Position numbers and translations under genes: made by a program. The notes under the pieces were generated by a model, which made no database searches, was not told the origin of the DNA, and saw nothing but the letters and a program-made list of their open reading frames with translations. 64,000 nucleotides of DNA from Haloquadratum sp. (GTDB lineage Archaea; Halobacteriota; Halobacteria; Halobacteriales; Haloferacaceae), in the NCBI GenBank assembly GCA_028275165.1, contig JAQCNF010000044.1:1-64000 (forward strand), in the 5' to 3' direction. Position 1 is the stretch's first letter. Each line of letters starts with the position of its first letter. Positions 16,799 to 25,647 of the stretch are shown piece after piece.

Positions 16799-19087
16799 TC
16801 ACTCAAGGATATATCGTGGTGGCCGAACGTATCCAAGCAGGGTCATGACAGTTATTTCACTCGCCAGTGGAAGCGCAACGCGAATGGGCCCAGTTGTTCC
16901 TGTGTAGACAAGCGCAACCGCAGGGAGGATCGCTGCCGGGAGAGCAACCACAAGAAAATGGCCGGTCAAATATAACGAAAGATACTGAATTCGTTCACCA
17001 GTTGCATTGGAGAATTGAACCAACGGTGAGGTATCTACCGGTGAATCCGCTTGCGTACTTCGACGATCAAGCTGAGACTTGATTGTCTGAACTGTCGCAG
17101 CGAGACGTCTTCCTCTGTCTGTCATGATAATTAGAGCATACGGGAAATAAAGCACCCATGGGACTGCCCCACGCATTGCATGCACGAGTGTTCCATCTGT
17201 TGCAGTATCAATTCGGTATGCGATGCGTTGCATGCGATAGAATAGATCCGTTCCGATAAGCGCCAATAACGGTGTCCAGACGAACCACGGCAGGACGAAT
17301 CGAATTGGGTACAGTCCAATCTGTCTTTCCTGCGGGGCCACAGCAGGTGTTTCAGTTGCAGGTGGCGTCTGTGTTCGAGGTGGTGTTGGGGACTCTGCCT
17401 GCTGGGCAATACCGAGCACGCCTCCGGCTCCAGATTGATTATCAGGATCGGTGGGTGTCGTTGCCCGCTGTGGGGTTTGAGTCTCATTCGTTGCAGTCAC
17501 CTGAGAATCATCATCATCGTCAAAGATATCCAAGGGAACGTTTCCATCATCATCATCCCTGTCTCTTCCATTCGCTCCATCTCTGTCTGCTGAAAGTCGA
17601 TTCACGACCGTCTCTCGGCTAAAATTCTCCGCAAGAACACGCGTACTGGGGTTTCGAAGTGTTTCACTCGCATCTGCCTGTCGAAAAGAAAGCGCGTCGT
17701 TGAGGGTGCCGTCCCCGGGGGTGAGTGGCGCAGAGAGTCCTAGCTCTATCGTCGTGTTGTTAATCGTACTCGCGTCAGTGGTAGTATCAATTGTGACACT
17801 GTTTTGTGTCGAAGCACTCAACTCGAATGCTGTTTGGATGTCTTCTGATGTGCCGATGATCTCAATTGGCTGATCAAACCTCACAAGTAGCCTTTCCGGA
17901 CTCCCACTGGGTACTCTCGCCTGTTGTGCGGTTGGCCCATCTAAGTTGTTTTCGACAGTCGCATTAGAATTCTCAGCGACCACTTTGCCGGTCGTGCCTC
18001 GAAGTGTATCACTGGCATTTCCCTGAACGAATGATAGGTCTCCAATCTGAGTACCGTCCTGTGGAACTACCGGAGCTGAAAGGTTTAATTCGATCGTAGA
18101 CTGGTTCTGAAATACGACGGAGCCGTTTGTGTCAATTGTTACATTATTTCGTGTTGTTGAACTCAGTTTGAATGCGGTCTGGATGTCTCCTGCACTCCCG
18201 ACGATCTCGACTGGCTCATCGAATGTGACTATGAGTGTCTGTGGACCTGTTGGAGGGATTGTAGCCGCCTGTATCGCAGGTCCGTCTAACTCATTCTCAA
18301 CAACAACGTCAGAATCTTCGACTGCAACGTCTCTTGCTTCACCCCGAAGCGTATCGTTCGCGTCTGTCTGAGTAAAAGATACATTCCCGATTTGACCGCC
18401 GTCCTGTGGAACTACCGGAGCTGAAAGGTTTAATTCGATCGTAGACTGGTTCTGAAATACGACGGAGCCGTTTGTGTCAATTGTCGCATTATTCTGTGTT
18501 CTTGCATTCAGCTGAAATGCGTTTTGAATGTCGCCTGTGCTCCCTACAACTTCGACTGGGTTCTCAAACGTGACTACAAGCGACTGCGGGCGTTTTGATG
18601 GTATCGCAGCTTCTTGTACCACTGGCCCATTGAGATTATTTGTTATCGTTTCGTTTGAGAACCTGGCAGGCTCAGCTGTCCCGTTCTCCGCCCGTAGTGT
18701 GTCACCGGATCGGGTTGGGTCATATGACAACGTGTTTATACTACCGTCCTGTGGCAGTATGGCACCAGAGAGGTCTAATACGACCGAAGTTGCAGGAACG
18801 CCGATTCTGGCATCGTCGATACTGACATTATTAATCGTCTGTGCACTCAGGCTATATGAATCATTTAAATCGCCGTTTGTTCCGACAACTTCAAGCGTGG
18901 TATCGTAGGTGACTTCAATGACATCTGGATTTCCATTCGGGACCTGAACGTTCACGAGGTCGGGAGTTGGGTTTGACTGCCCGATGACGAATCCCACTGG
19001 GGCGGTTATCAGAGACAGTGTCATGAAGCAGATGAAGGCGACAGTTATCAGATGCGTGGATACTCTTTCTCTGATAAAAGATATCAT
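16799..19087 (-). CDS. Repeat-containing secreted and membrane-anchored surface protein
   Basis: This 762-residue protein has an N-terminal signal/anchor (about residues 15-36). Four tandem beta-rich repeats of about 115 residues follow, beginning at VPNGNPDVIEV, IPSKRPQSLVV, IPPTGPQTLIV and VPSGSPERLLV; three end in a conserved NxLxGP. Next come an Asp-rich stretch (DDDDGN, FDDDDDSQ) and a Pro/Thr-rich linker. The C-terminus has about four hydrophobic segments, the last around ALPLASEITVMTLLGYV. The repeats are Asn/Thr-rich and probably glycosylated outside the cell. Two repeats share a perfect 86-bp DNA match. Function is unknown; surface adhesion or envelope structure is inference. Confidence 0.75.
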   Translation of the reverse strand: MISFIRERVSTHLITVAFICFMTLSLITAPVGFVIGQSNPTPDLVNVQVPNGNPDVIEVTYDTTLEVVGTNGDLNDSYSLSAQTINNVSIDDARIGVPATSVVLDLSGAILPQDGSINTLSYDPTRSGDTLRAENGTAEPARFSNETITNNLNGPVVQEAAIPSKRPQSLVVTFENPVEVVGSTGDIQNAFQLNARTQNNATIDTNGSVVFQNQSTIELNLSAPVVPQDGGQIGNVSFTQTDANDTLRGEARDVAVEDSDVVVENELDGPAIQAATIPPTGPQTLIVTFDEPVEIVGSAGDIQTAFKLSSTTRNNVTIDTNGSVVFQNQSTIELNLSAPVVPQDGTQIGDLSFVQGNASDTLRGTTGKVVAENSNATVENNLDGPTAQQARVPSGSPERLLVRFDQPIEIIGTSEDIQTAFELSASTQNSVTIDTTTDASTINNTTIELGLSAPLTPGDGTLNDALSFRQADASETLRNPSTRVLAENFSRETVVNRLSADRDGANGRDRDDDDGNVPLDIFDDDDDSQVTATNETQTPQRATTPTDPDNQSGAGGVLGIAQQAESPTPPRTQTPPATETPAVAPQERQIGLYPIRFVLPWFVWTPLLALIGTDLFYRMQRIAYRIDTATDGTLVHAMRGAVPWVLYFPYALIIMTDRGRRLAATVQTIKSQLDRRSTQADSPVDTSPLVQFSNATGERIQYLSLYLTGHFLVVALPAAILPAVALVYTGTTGPIRVALPLASEITVMTLLGYVRPPRYILE
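18054..18139. repeat. 86-bp perfect direct repeat, copy 1
   Basis: This segment is identical to 18399-18484. The offset of 345 bases equals 115 codons, one domain repeat of the surface protein. Flanking repeat DNA is diverged, so the identity suggests recent gene conversion or duplication. Confidence 0.9.
18399..18484. repeat. 86-bp perfect direct repeat, copy 2
   Basis: This is the partner of the copy at 18054-18139, within the adjacent domain repeat of the same gene. Confidence 0.9.
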
Positions 19088-19155
19088 ATTCGTAAGTATG
19101 TGTTAGCGATTGGACATCTTAATCGAAGGATAAAAATCCTTCTATAACTGTCGGG

Positions 19156-19797
19156 TTAGTGCTCTGTACCTTTGAATAGTGAAAGAATACGACTCAACTC
19201 GGTATCTGCAATACGCATTAAGTATCCACCGCGTAATATAATAAAATCCCCACTGTCTTTGAGTTTGGTCAATGGCAGTCGGAGTTCTGCCTCTCTACCA
19301 GCAATTGAGGTTGTGCCAGAAAAGATACCGAGTGTCGTCTCAGTCCCAAGGATTTGAATTGACTGTGTGTCAACCCGCTCACCCAATTTTGTATTCCTGC
19401 CCACCGCGTCTCCAAACTGTGACTGTGACTGGCGCAATACATCCGGCAGGTCCATTTCGCCGAGCGGATTGAACTCTTGGCCAATGATCGACACTGACGG
19501 GCTGCTAAATATGGCTGCAACGAGTTCGTATTCGGTTTGCTGAACTGTTGCTATCCGGCGATATGTTGTCAAATAATTGGTAGTAGTTACTTCCCTTTCT
19601 TGACCTCCCGCTGTCACTGTCCGTGTCTGGACAATTTCCTCACGGTTTTGTAATGTATAGCCCGTTTCTGAGAGGAGAGTTTCGTCGAAACGAGCAGGAT
19701 TTGCAGCAAAGCTGAATTCCTGTTGTGTGGCCGCACACCCACCGAGCCCTATCACGCCAGTGGTTATCCCGGCCAAGATACGCCTTCTTGATAACAT
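19156..19797 (-). CDS. Secreted lipoprotein (DUF6517-like)
   Basis: This 213-residue lipoprotein has a twin-arginine type signal (SRRR at 3-6) and a lipobox ending GLGGC (Cys21). The mature part is a beta-rich domain (EEIVQTRTVTA, then TTNYLTTYRR) typical of the haloarchaeal DUF6517 family. Function is unknown. It lies 68 bases upstream of the repeat-containing surface protein in the same orientation, so the two may form an envelope-related transcription unit. Confidence 0.7.
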   Translation of the reverse strand: MLSRRRILAGITTGVIGLGGCAATQQEFSFAANPARFDETLLSETGYTLQNREEIVQTRTVTAGGQEREVTTTNYLTTYRRIATVQQTEYELVAAIFSSPSVSIIGQEFNPLGEMDLPDVLRQSQSQFGDAVGRNTKLGERVDTQSIQILGTETTLGIFSGTTSIAGREAELRLPLTKLKDSGDFIILRGGYLMRIADTELSRILSLFKGTEH

Positions 19798-19948
19798 ATT
19801 TATTTCAATGTAGAATGTTGATATAAATTTTCACTAGCTGAGCACCAAAGCCAACTGAGTTTGATTTCTCAGTTTTTGATCATTGTGAGCAGGCAAACCG
19901 GCTTAGAGTCCTGTTGGTGACGCGGACAGAAGTGCAACCTCACCCGTC

Positions 19949-20057
19949 CGGGAGTAAGACGTGGCCTGTGCGTTTGTCGTTGTGTGAGGCTGTAATGAAT
20001 GCCAACTCAAGCGGTGCTGAGGACATCAAAATCGGCGAGAACACACGCCAAAACTGA
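19949..20057 (+). pseudogene. tnpB C-terminal remnant
   Basis: Two frames together recall the C-terminal zinc-ribbon end of haloarchaeal TnpB: RRGLCVC-like sequence from about 19955, then after a frameshift VMNANSSGAEDIKIGENTRQN and a stop at 20055-20057. The family pattern is CxxC followed by NADxNGAxNI. The rest of the 19798-20202 gap holds no gene. Confidence 0.55.
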
Positions 20058-20202
20058 CTCTCATTCATCCTTCTGATTATAAAGGGTGTGAGATAGTCGC
20101 GGTCGACATACTGAGACACGTGATATATGTATTTTACAGTCGAAGTTCTCTCTGAGTCTTTAGATACCGTTGGTGGAGAGAATCGATAATGTGTATGACG
20201 TT

Positions 20203-21144
20203 CTAAATACCTAATAACGGCATCATCAAACCACCTCCAACAAGGATCCCAATGATGAGTGCACGATGGCCGCTATGCTGGAGGTCAGCGCCGGTCTTGA
20301 GCGCCTCAGGTATGAACTTCGTGATTACTAAATATATCATCGCACCAGCTGCGAAGCCAAATCCAAATGGAAGGAATGACTCAGCCCACGTTACGAAAGT
20401 AAATGCAATAGCGGCACCAATTGGCTGTGGGAGACTCGAAAATACGGCTGCACCGACCATACGCCATGTCGACAATCCCATAGCCCGCATTGGAATCGCA
20501 ATTGCAGTCCCTTCTGGGATATTGTGAATCGAAATAGCGGCCGTCATAAAAACAGCAAGCACCGGTATTGAGACACCAAAGAGATCAAGCCCACCTTTAA
20601 ACCCAAGTCCTGCAAATGACACACCGATGGCAACGCCTTCAGGAAAACTGTGAACCGTCAAGATACCGAGGATTAATATCAGTGTTTTTGCGTCCCCAGT
20701 GGCAACTGCTTTCGCCTCCAAGCGATGGTCATCGTGTCCTGATGTGATCGTTGATACACGATCAGTGTCGATATCTTCCGCCTCGGACGCCGTTTCACTT
20801 GTTTGACATACTCTGCTGTGCGCGCTCTCACGACGAGTGTTATCACTAATATCAATCCGATCAAGCAGACGGTCAGACGATTCAACTAGTACAACCCCAG
20901 CTAAGATCCCCCCGATGATCAACGTCGGAAACCGCTCAGAAGCGTAGTGTAATCCCTCATCAATGAGACCAAACAGCGACGCTGCTAACATAATACCAGA
21001 AGCAATTCCCCAGAGAATAACATTCCAATAATCGCTAAATTCATTTATAATAAAGAACGGAACTGCCCCTAATCCAGTTGCGAATGCTGTGATGAGGCCG
21101 GCAATAAACACTATTACGATGTTAGGAAAGGCCACTACACTCAT
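20203..21144 (-). CDS. ZIP-family metal transporter
   Basis: This 313-residue membrane protein (start MSVVAFPNIVIV; the open frame extends 25 codons further) is a ZIP-type divalent metal permease, probably for zinc or iron uptake. It has about eight hydrophobic segments. The paired motifs HSFPEGVAIGVSF and HNIPEGTAIAIP carry the His/Glu metal-binding residues of ZIP helices 4 and 5. A hydrophilic loop between helices 3 and 4 (about residues 95-145) contains His/Asp-rich sequence (SGHDDHRLEA), also a ZIP trait. The metal is not determined by sequence. Confidence 0.88.
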   Translation of the reverse strand: MSVVAFPNIVIVFIAGLITAFATGLGAVPFFIINEFSDYWNVILWGIASGIMLAASLFGLIDEGLHYASERFPTLIIGGILAGVVLVESSDRLLDRIDISDNTRRESAHSRVCQTSETASEAEDIDTDRVSTITSGHDDHRLEAKAVATGDAKTLILILGILTVHSFPEGVAIGVSFAGLGFKGGLDLFGVSIPVLAVFMTAAISIHNIPEGTAIAIPMRAMGLSTWRMVGAAVFSSLPQPIGAAIAFTFVTWAESFLPFGFGFAAGAMIYLVITKFIPEALKTGADLQHSGHRALIIGILVGGGLMMPLLGI

Positions 21145-21464
21145 TGTCTTGTTTTTGTCATAATTTTTCACTCTAGGACGTGCTTTTAGCAGAGCTAAAT
21201 TCAAAGGAAATAATCCCAACCGTCATATTTCAGGGGCTTTGGAATTAAAGAACGTCACGCTTCGGGAAGATCAACCCGAGTAAGTTGATGAAATAGGGAA
21301 CAATCTCTCAACTCGTCCAAGAGACAATTGACGAGCGGATGGAACCGACAGAAACAGAGCTCGCAGAAGCGTCAAACAGAAGATTGCACACGTAGCCGAA
21401 ACGAACACCGGGGCGTCTCGGTCGAACGACGCGAACACCCCGGTGACCAGACCGCGAACCAAAT

Positions 21465-21962
21465 CTACCCTGTCGTGTCCACCCGGTCTATCCAACCGAG
21501 GCTCATATAGCCGCGCTGTTCGGTGAGTTCTTTGGCGACATCGCAGTTTAGGTACAGATCTCGGTGTTTGAGCCGGATGTACCCGATGAACGTCTGGTAG
21601 AGGTCGCTCCCTCTCCCTGTCCCACTAATTGTGCGGAGAAGGCTCGTATCCAGAACGTGTGTGGTCGGGAACGGCGACAGGTGGGGCTCACTCATCGATG
21701 CGTATGGTGCCTGCTCAATCGCCAGGTCGTAAGCATCTATGTCGAACGTGACGTGGTCAAGCGTCGGACCGTGGTCTTTCACCACTGCGATGATTCCCTG
21801 CTTGACTACGATGTCCTCCACGGCAGGCTGAGGTCGTCTGCGACGCCGCAGGGCGTTGCCCATCAGGTAGTCGATCGTCGCCGTGGCGGTCACCAAACAG
21901 TTTGAAGTCGTCATCGCCACTGGTAATCCCATAGATGACGATAATGGCAGGGCCGAGTTCAA
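21465..21962 (-). pseudogene. Possible PIN-domain gene remnant
   Basis: This minus-strand frame is GC-richer than its neighbours. From about 21665 down to 21465 it reads THVLDTSLLRTISGTGRGSD, YQTFIGYIRLKHRDLYL and ELTEQRGYMSLGWIDR, which resembles the start of a haloarchaeal PIN-like nuclease (LDTSLL, ELTEQGGY). It ends at a TAG after about 65 PIN-like residues and continues only as scrambled frames to about 21270. The preceding 100 residues are unrecognised. It lies on the 3' side of tRNA-Ala. This is a tentative call. Confidence 0.35.
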
Positions 21963-22025
21963 TAATCAAATACTTACCGGATGTGGAGACCACTGAGGGA
22001 TCTGAAGATACCGGATAAGCAGAAA

Positions 22026-22097
22026 TGGACTCGCCGGGATTTGAACCCGGGGCCTCTTCCTTGCGAAGGAAGCGATCTACCCCTGATCTACGAGCCC
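22026..22097 (-). tRNA. tRNA-Ala (CGC anticodon)
   Basis: The reverse strand folds as a cloverleaf. The acceptor stem is GGGCTCG/CGAGTCC with one G-U pair and discriminator A. The anticodon stem is CTTCC/GGAAG with loop TTCGCAA, giving anticodon CGC (alanine, GCG codons). The T arm is CCGGGTTCAAATCCCGG. No intron is present and CCA is not encoded. Confidence 0.93.
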
Positions 22098-22164
22098 AAA
22101 TAAGTGAGCACGCCTTAGCGAAAGCCACCGGAGTGGCCTCTCTCACTCAGACTCAGTCTCAGTC

Positions 22165-22473
22165 TCAGTCTTCAAGAACGATTTCGATACTCACGTCGTT
22201 CGGTACCTGAATCCGCATCAGCTGACGCAGGGCGCGTTCGTCTGCGTCGATATCGATGAGTCGTTTATGAACGCGCATTTCCCAGTGCTCCCACGTTGCA
22301 GTCCCCTCACCATCGGGCGACTTTCGCGCGGGGATCTCCAGTGTTTTCGTCGGAAGCGGGATCGGTCCACTGAGTGCGACACCGGTTTTATTCGCGATTT
22401 CACGCACGTCATCGCAGATGTTATCGAGGTCTTCCGGACTTGTGCCGGCAAGACGAACGCGTGCCTGCTGCAT
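22165..22473 (-). CDS. rps10: Ribosomal protein uS10
   Basis: This 102-residue small-subunit protein of the head domain has complete uS10 sequence, including GPIPLPTKT and the [12 protein letters not shown] segment. It directly follows EF-1A (stop codon and start codon abut), the usual haloarchaeal EF-1A-uS10 pair, and is cotranscribed with it. Confidence 0.96.
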   Translation of the reverse strand: MQQARVRLAGTSPEDLDNICDDVREIANKTGVALSGPIPLPTKTLEIPARKSPDGEGTATWEHWEMRVHKRLIDIDADERALRQLMRIQVPNDVSIEIVLED

Positions 22474-23739
22474 TTATCGTTCGTTGACCTCAAGCACTTT
22501 CCCTGCTGCGATCGTTTGGCCCATGTCACGAACAGCGAACGATCCAAGCTCAGGAATACTGCTTGAAGGCTCAATACTGAGTGGCTTTTGTGGTCGAACA
22601 GTGACGACTGCTGCATCGCCTGACTGGATAAAGTCAGGATCCTGTTCTGCGACTTCACCCGATGCTGGGTCAAGCTTCTGATCGATCGACTCGATAGTAC
22701 AAGCCACTTGTGCAGTGTGGGCGTGGAAGACTGGGGTATACCCCGCGGTGATGACCGATGGATGCTGCATGACAACGACTTGTGCGGTGAATGTTTCCGC
22801 AACAGATGGGGCTTCATCTGCTGGTCCGCAGACATCGCCACGACGAATATCATCTTTCCCAATACCGCGCACGTTGAATCCAACATTATCACCAGGTCCA
22901 GCCTGGTCAACCTCTTCGTGATGCATCTCCACCGTTTTTACTTCACCACCGACGTCAGAAGGCTGGAATGAAACATCGTCGCCCGGACTGACTGTTCCGG
23001 TCTCGACTCGGCCAACTGGAACAGTTCCGATACCCGAAATTGTGTACACGTCCTGAATTGGCAGCCGCAGTGGAGCGTCTGTTGGTGGTGATGGTTCTGG
23101 GAGGCTATTCAGTGCTTCGAGAAGGTTCTCACCATCATACCAATCAGTATTATCGGAACTCTCAGCAACATTGTCACCCTCGAATGCCGAAATAGGGATG
23201 TATGTCGCATCGTTTGCGTTGAACTGAACCTGCTTGAGGAGTTTGTTGACTTCACTCTTGACCTCATCGTATGAGTCCTCACTATAGTCAACGATATCCA
23301 TCTTATTGATACCGATAATCAGTTCGTTGATACCAAGCGTTCGGGCCAGGAAAACGTGTTCGCGTGTCTGTGGTGCAACGCCATCGTCTGCTGCGACGAC
23401 GAGAACCGCGTTATCTGCCTGTGAAGCGCCCGTAATCATGTTCTTCACAAAGTCACGGTGACCTGGGCAGTCAACAATCGTGAAATTGTATTCACTTGTG
23501 TCGAACTCTTGATGAGCAATATCAATCGTCACACCCCGCTCTCGCTCTTCTGCGAGGTTGTCCATCACATAGGCGAACTCAAATCCACCTTTTCCCTTCT
23601 CTTCAGCTTCTTCACGGTGTTGTTCGATAACATGCTCTGGGACAGATCCTGTCTCAAAAAGGAGCCGTCCTACGAGTGTGCTCTTTCCATGGTCTACATG
23701 GCCGATAATGGCCAAATTCTGATGTTGAATGTCACTCAT
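22474..23739 (-). CDS. tuf: Translation elongation factor aEF-1A
   Basis: This 421-residue GTPase delivers aminoacyl-tRNA to the ribosome. The P-loop GHVDHGKS is at residues 13-20, the switch II segment is DCPGHRDF, and the guanine specificity motif is NKMD. Beta-barrel domains 2 and 3 are complete. The length and the start [11 protein letters not shown] fit haloarchaeal EF-1A. No intein is present. Confidence 0.97.
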   Translation of the reverse strand: MSDIQHQNLAIIGHVDHGKSTLVGRLLFETGSVPEHVIEQHREEAEEKGKGGFEFAYVMDNLAEERERGVTIDIAHQEFDTSEYNFTIVDCPGHRDFVKNMITGASQADNAVLVVAADDGVAPQTREHVFLARTLGINELIIGINKMDIVDYSEDSYDEVKSEVNKLLKQVQFNANDATYIPISAFEGDNVAESSDNTDWYDGENLLEALNSLPEPSPPTDAPLRLPIQDVYTISGIGTVPVGRVETGTVSPGDDVSFQPSDVGGEVKTVEMHHEEVDQAGPGDNVGFNVRGIGKDDIRRGDVCGPADEAPSVAETFTAQVVVMQHPSVITAGYTPVFHAHTAQVACTIESIDQKLDPASGEVAEQDPDFIQSGDAAVVTVRPQKPLSIEPSSSIPELGSFAVRDMGQTIAAGKVLEVNER

Positions 23740-23885
23740 GTATGTATCTCACGCGCTAAGGCGTTGTGTATTGGCAAATTTAGCCAGAAAGGGGTAAAAC
23801 GATTTCGATACGTTAACCGGCAAAATGACCAAGAATAGACCGTTTGGAGGGTATTCACACACGGGATGCGCACATGAGTTCACTC

Positions 23886-24857
23886 TTACTTTGACAACGA
23901 AGGAAGTCGTCCGACATCTGCAAGCACAGCAGACGCCGTCTCTGACCCCCCTGCACCTCGCCCACTCAAATTGAGTTGACCTGCGTGTTTCGTCTCTATT
24001 TGGACAATATTCTGTGTTCCACTGACAGCTAACGCGGTGTTTTGTGGAACAAGTCGTGGACCGACTCGCACGCCTTCCGGGGAGGCCTCAGCGATCAGTC
24101 GTATTGTTCGTCCATCCTCAGCCGCTAACTCCAGAGCACTCCCTGGGATGTCGGTAATACCGTCGACGACGGCATCAGTTAGGGTATATTCATTCGTTCC
24201 CCCTGCCAACACATTCGCAACGATAACGCACTTCAGTGCGGCATCTGTCCCATCAACATCAAAACTAGGGTCAGCCTCGGCAACACCCAAGTCCTGTGCC
24301 TCAGCGAGAACGTGCTCATAATCAATTCCCTCTGCTGCCATCCGCGACAGAATAAAATTCGCCGTTCCATTGAGCACACCACGAACAGCTGTGACAGTCG
24401 GGGGGCCGATATCCTCGATTGTTCCCATGACAGGAATTGCGCCACCGACAGTCGCCTCAAACCGGAGTGAACCCATGCTTGTATCAACGAGAGTCATTAT
24501 TTCGCTGTATCGTTCAGCGATCGGCCCTTTGTTCGCCAAGACAACGTGGCAGTCGTGTTCTAATGCCCGACGCACATGTGTAAAACCCGGTTCAGCGTCA
24601 CCAAGAGTCGTCGGGGTTGCCTCGATTAAAACGTCGTACTCAGTCTCGAATAACGTAGAGGGATCGGCGTTTCCGACACGGCCAGTAGTGTTCTTGTGTG
24701 CTGTAACAGCCGTGGTGTCAATTCCCTGTGGATTCGTTACTGCAGAGGTAGAATCCGCATATCCAGTGACCGTATATCCATACGAGGCCGCCAACTCGAC
24801 AACGGCACTCCCAACTGCTCCAGCACCGAGAACTGCCAAGCGCTTGCTCTCGGTCAT
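23886..24857 (-). CDS. hom: Homoserine dehydrogenase
   Basis: This 323-residue NAD(P)-dependent enzyme converts aspartate semialdehyde to homoserine on the route to threonine and methionine. The Rossmann motif GAGAVG is at residues 10-15. The catalytic region includes GGAIPVMGTIED and NGTANFILSRM. There is no C-terminal ACT domain; the regulatory ACT function may be supplied by the gene immediately upstream, which overlaps it by four bases. Confidence 0.93.
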   Translation of the reverse strand: MTESKRLAVLGAGAVGSAVVELAASYGYTVTGYADSTSAVTNPQGIDTTAVTAHKNTTGRVGNADPSTLFETEYDVLIEATPTTLGDAEPGFTHVRRALEHDCHVVLANKGPIAERYSEIMTLVDTSMGSLRFEATVGGAIPVMGTIEDIGPPTVTAVRGVLNGTANFILSRMAAEGIDYEHVLAEAQDLGVAEADPSFDVDGTDAALKCVIVANVLAGGTNEYTLTDAVVDGITDIPGSALELAAEDGRTIRLIAEASPEGVRVGPRLVPQNTALAVSGTQNIVQIETKHAGQLNLSGRGAGGSETASAVLADVGRLPSLSK

Positions 24858-25441
24858 ATCATCTCCTCGGTCAACGGTTCGATAACCTGTAAGTTCTTTT
24901 CAGTTGCGATCTCTCGAACCGCGGTCATTGCTGTGGCAGTCTTACCAGCGCGAGTGGCGATGCGTAATCGGGCACTCGAAACATCATCGTTGCCCTCTGG
25001 AGCGTTGAGTGAAACATCGGTCAGCGAAGAGGCACCACACTCTTCAATTCGCTCAAGCGTATCGGAAAGATCAGACTCGACAATGTGCCCGATCAATAAA
25101 ATCACTGCTTGTTCAGTATACTGCTCCGCCCCTGCCTGAATAATATTTACTCCCTCGTCTCGCAGTGCAGTCACAATCGAATCGAACCGGTCCGGGTGGC
25201 ACTCCAGATCGACTTCGACTGGGATGCGGCCACGTGGTGTAATATTTCCACGCTCGTGAAAAATAGAGAGAAGGTTACCACCATTATCTGCGATTGGACG
25301 CAGCGCAGCAAGTAACTGTCCGGGCTCATCAGAGAGTTCAAGCCGAACTGTATGTGGCTGCCGTCTGTTACCCCCATCAGTTTCAATCGCTCGGTCGTCG
25401 TCTGCAGTGCTTGCCAGCGAGTCAGTCTCACCGCCGCTCAT
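24854..25441 (-). CDS. ACT-domain amino acid-binding protein
   Basis: This 195-residue protein contains two predicted ACT-type domains (about residues 28-100, starting TVRLELSDEPGQLLAAL, and about 105-190). ACT domains bind amino acids and modulate metabolic enzymes. Overlap with hom by four bases suggests that it senses an amino acid end product such as threonine and regulates homoserine dehydrogenase. That partnership is inference from gene order. Confidence 0.8.
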   Translation of the reverse strand: MSGGETDSLASTADDDRAIETDGGNRRQPHTVRLELSDEPGQLLAALRPIADNGGNLLSIFHERGNITPRGRIPVEVDLECHPDRFDSIVTALRDEGVNIIQAGAEQYTEQAVILLIGHIVESDLSDTLERIEECGASSLTDVSLNAPEGNDDVSSARLRIATRAGKTATAMTAVREIATEKNLQVIEPLTEEMI

Positions 25442-25647
25442 TCATCGGACACCTCGCTCAATCGTGGTTCGGCTTCTATCGTCTTCGACACAAATGTCTT
25501 CGTGTCCGCTTGCGTGTCAAATCGACAAAGAAGCCGAGTGGTGTCCACCTGCATACACGCTGGTCAACGGGGAGGTAATATAAACATTCATTGATACCTC
25601 CTCGATCTGCAGAATAAAAAGACTGCATGGGCCGCCGATGTCGACGC

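Noticed and set aside
22218-22910. 230-codon minus-strand open frame
   Set aside because: It is an alternative frame through EF-1A and uS10, both of which are unambiguous.
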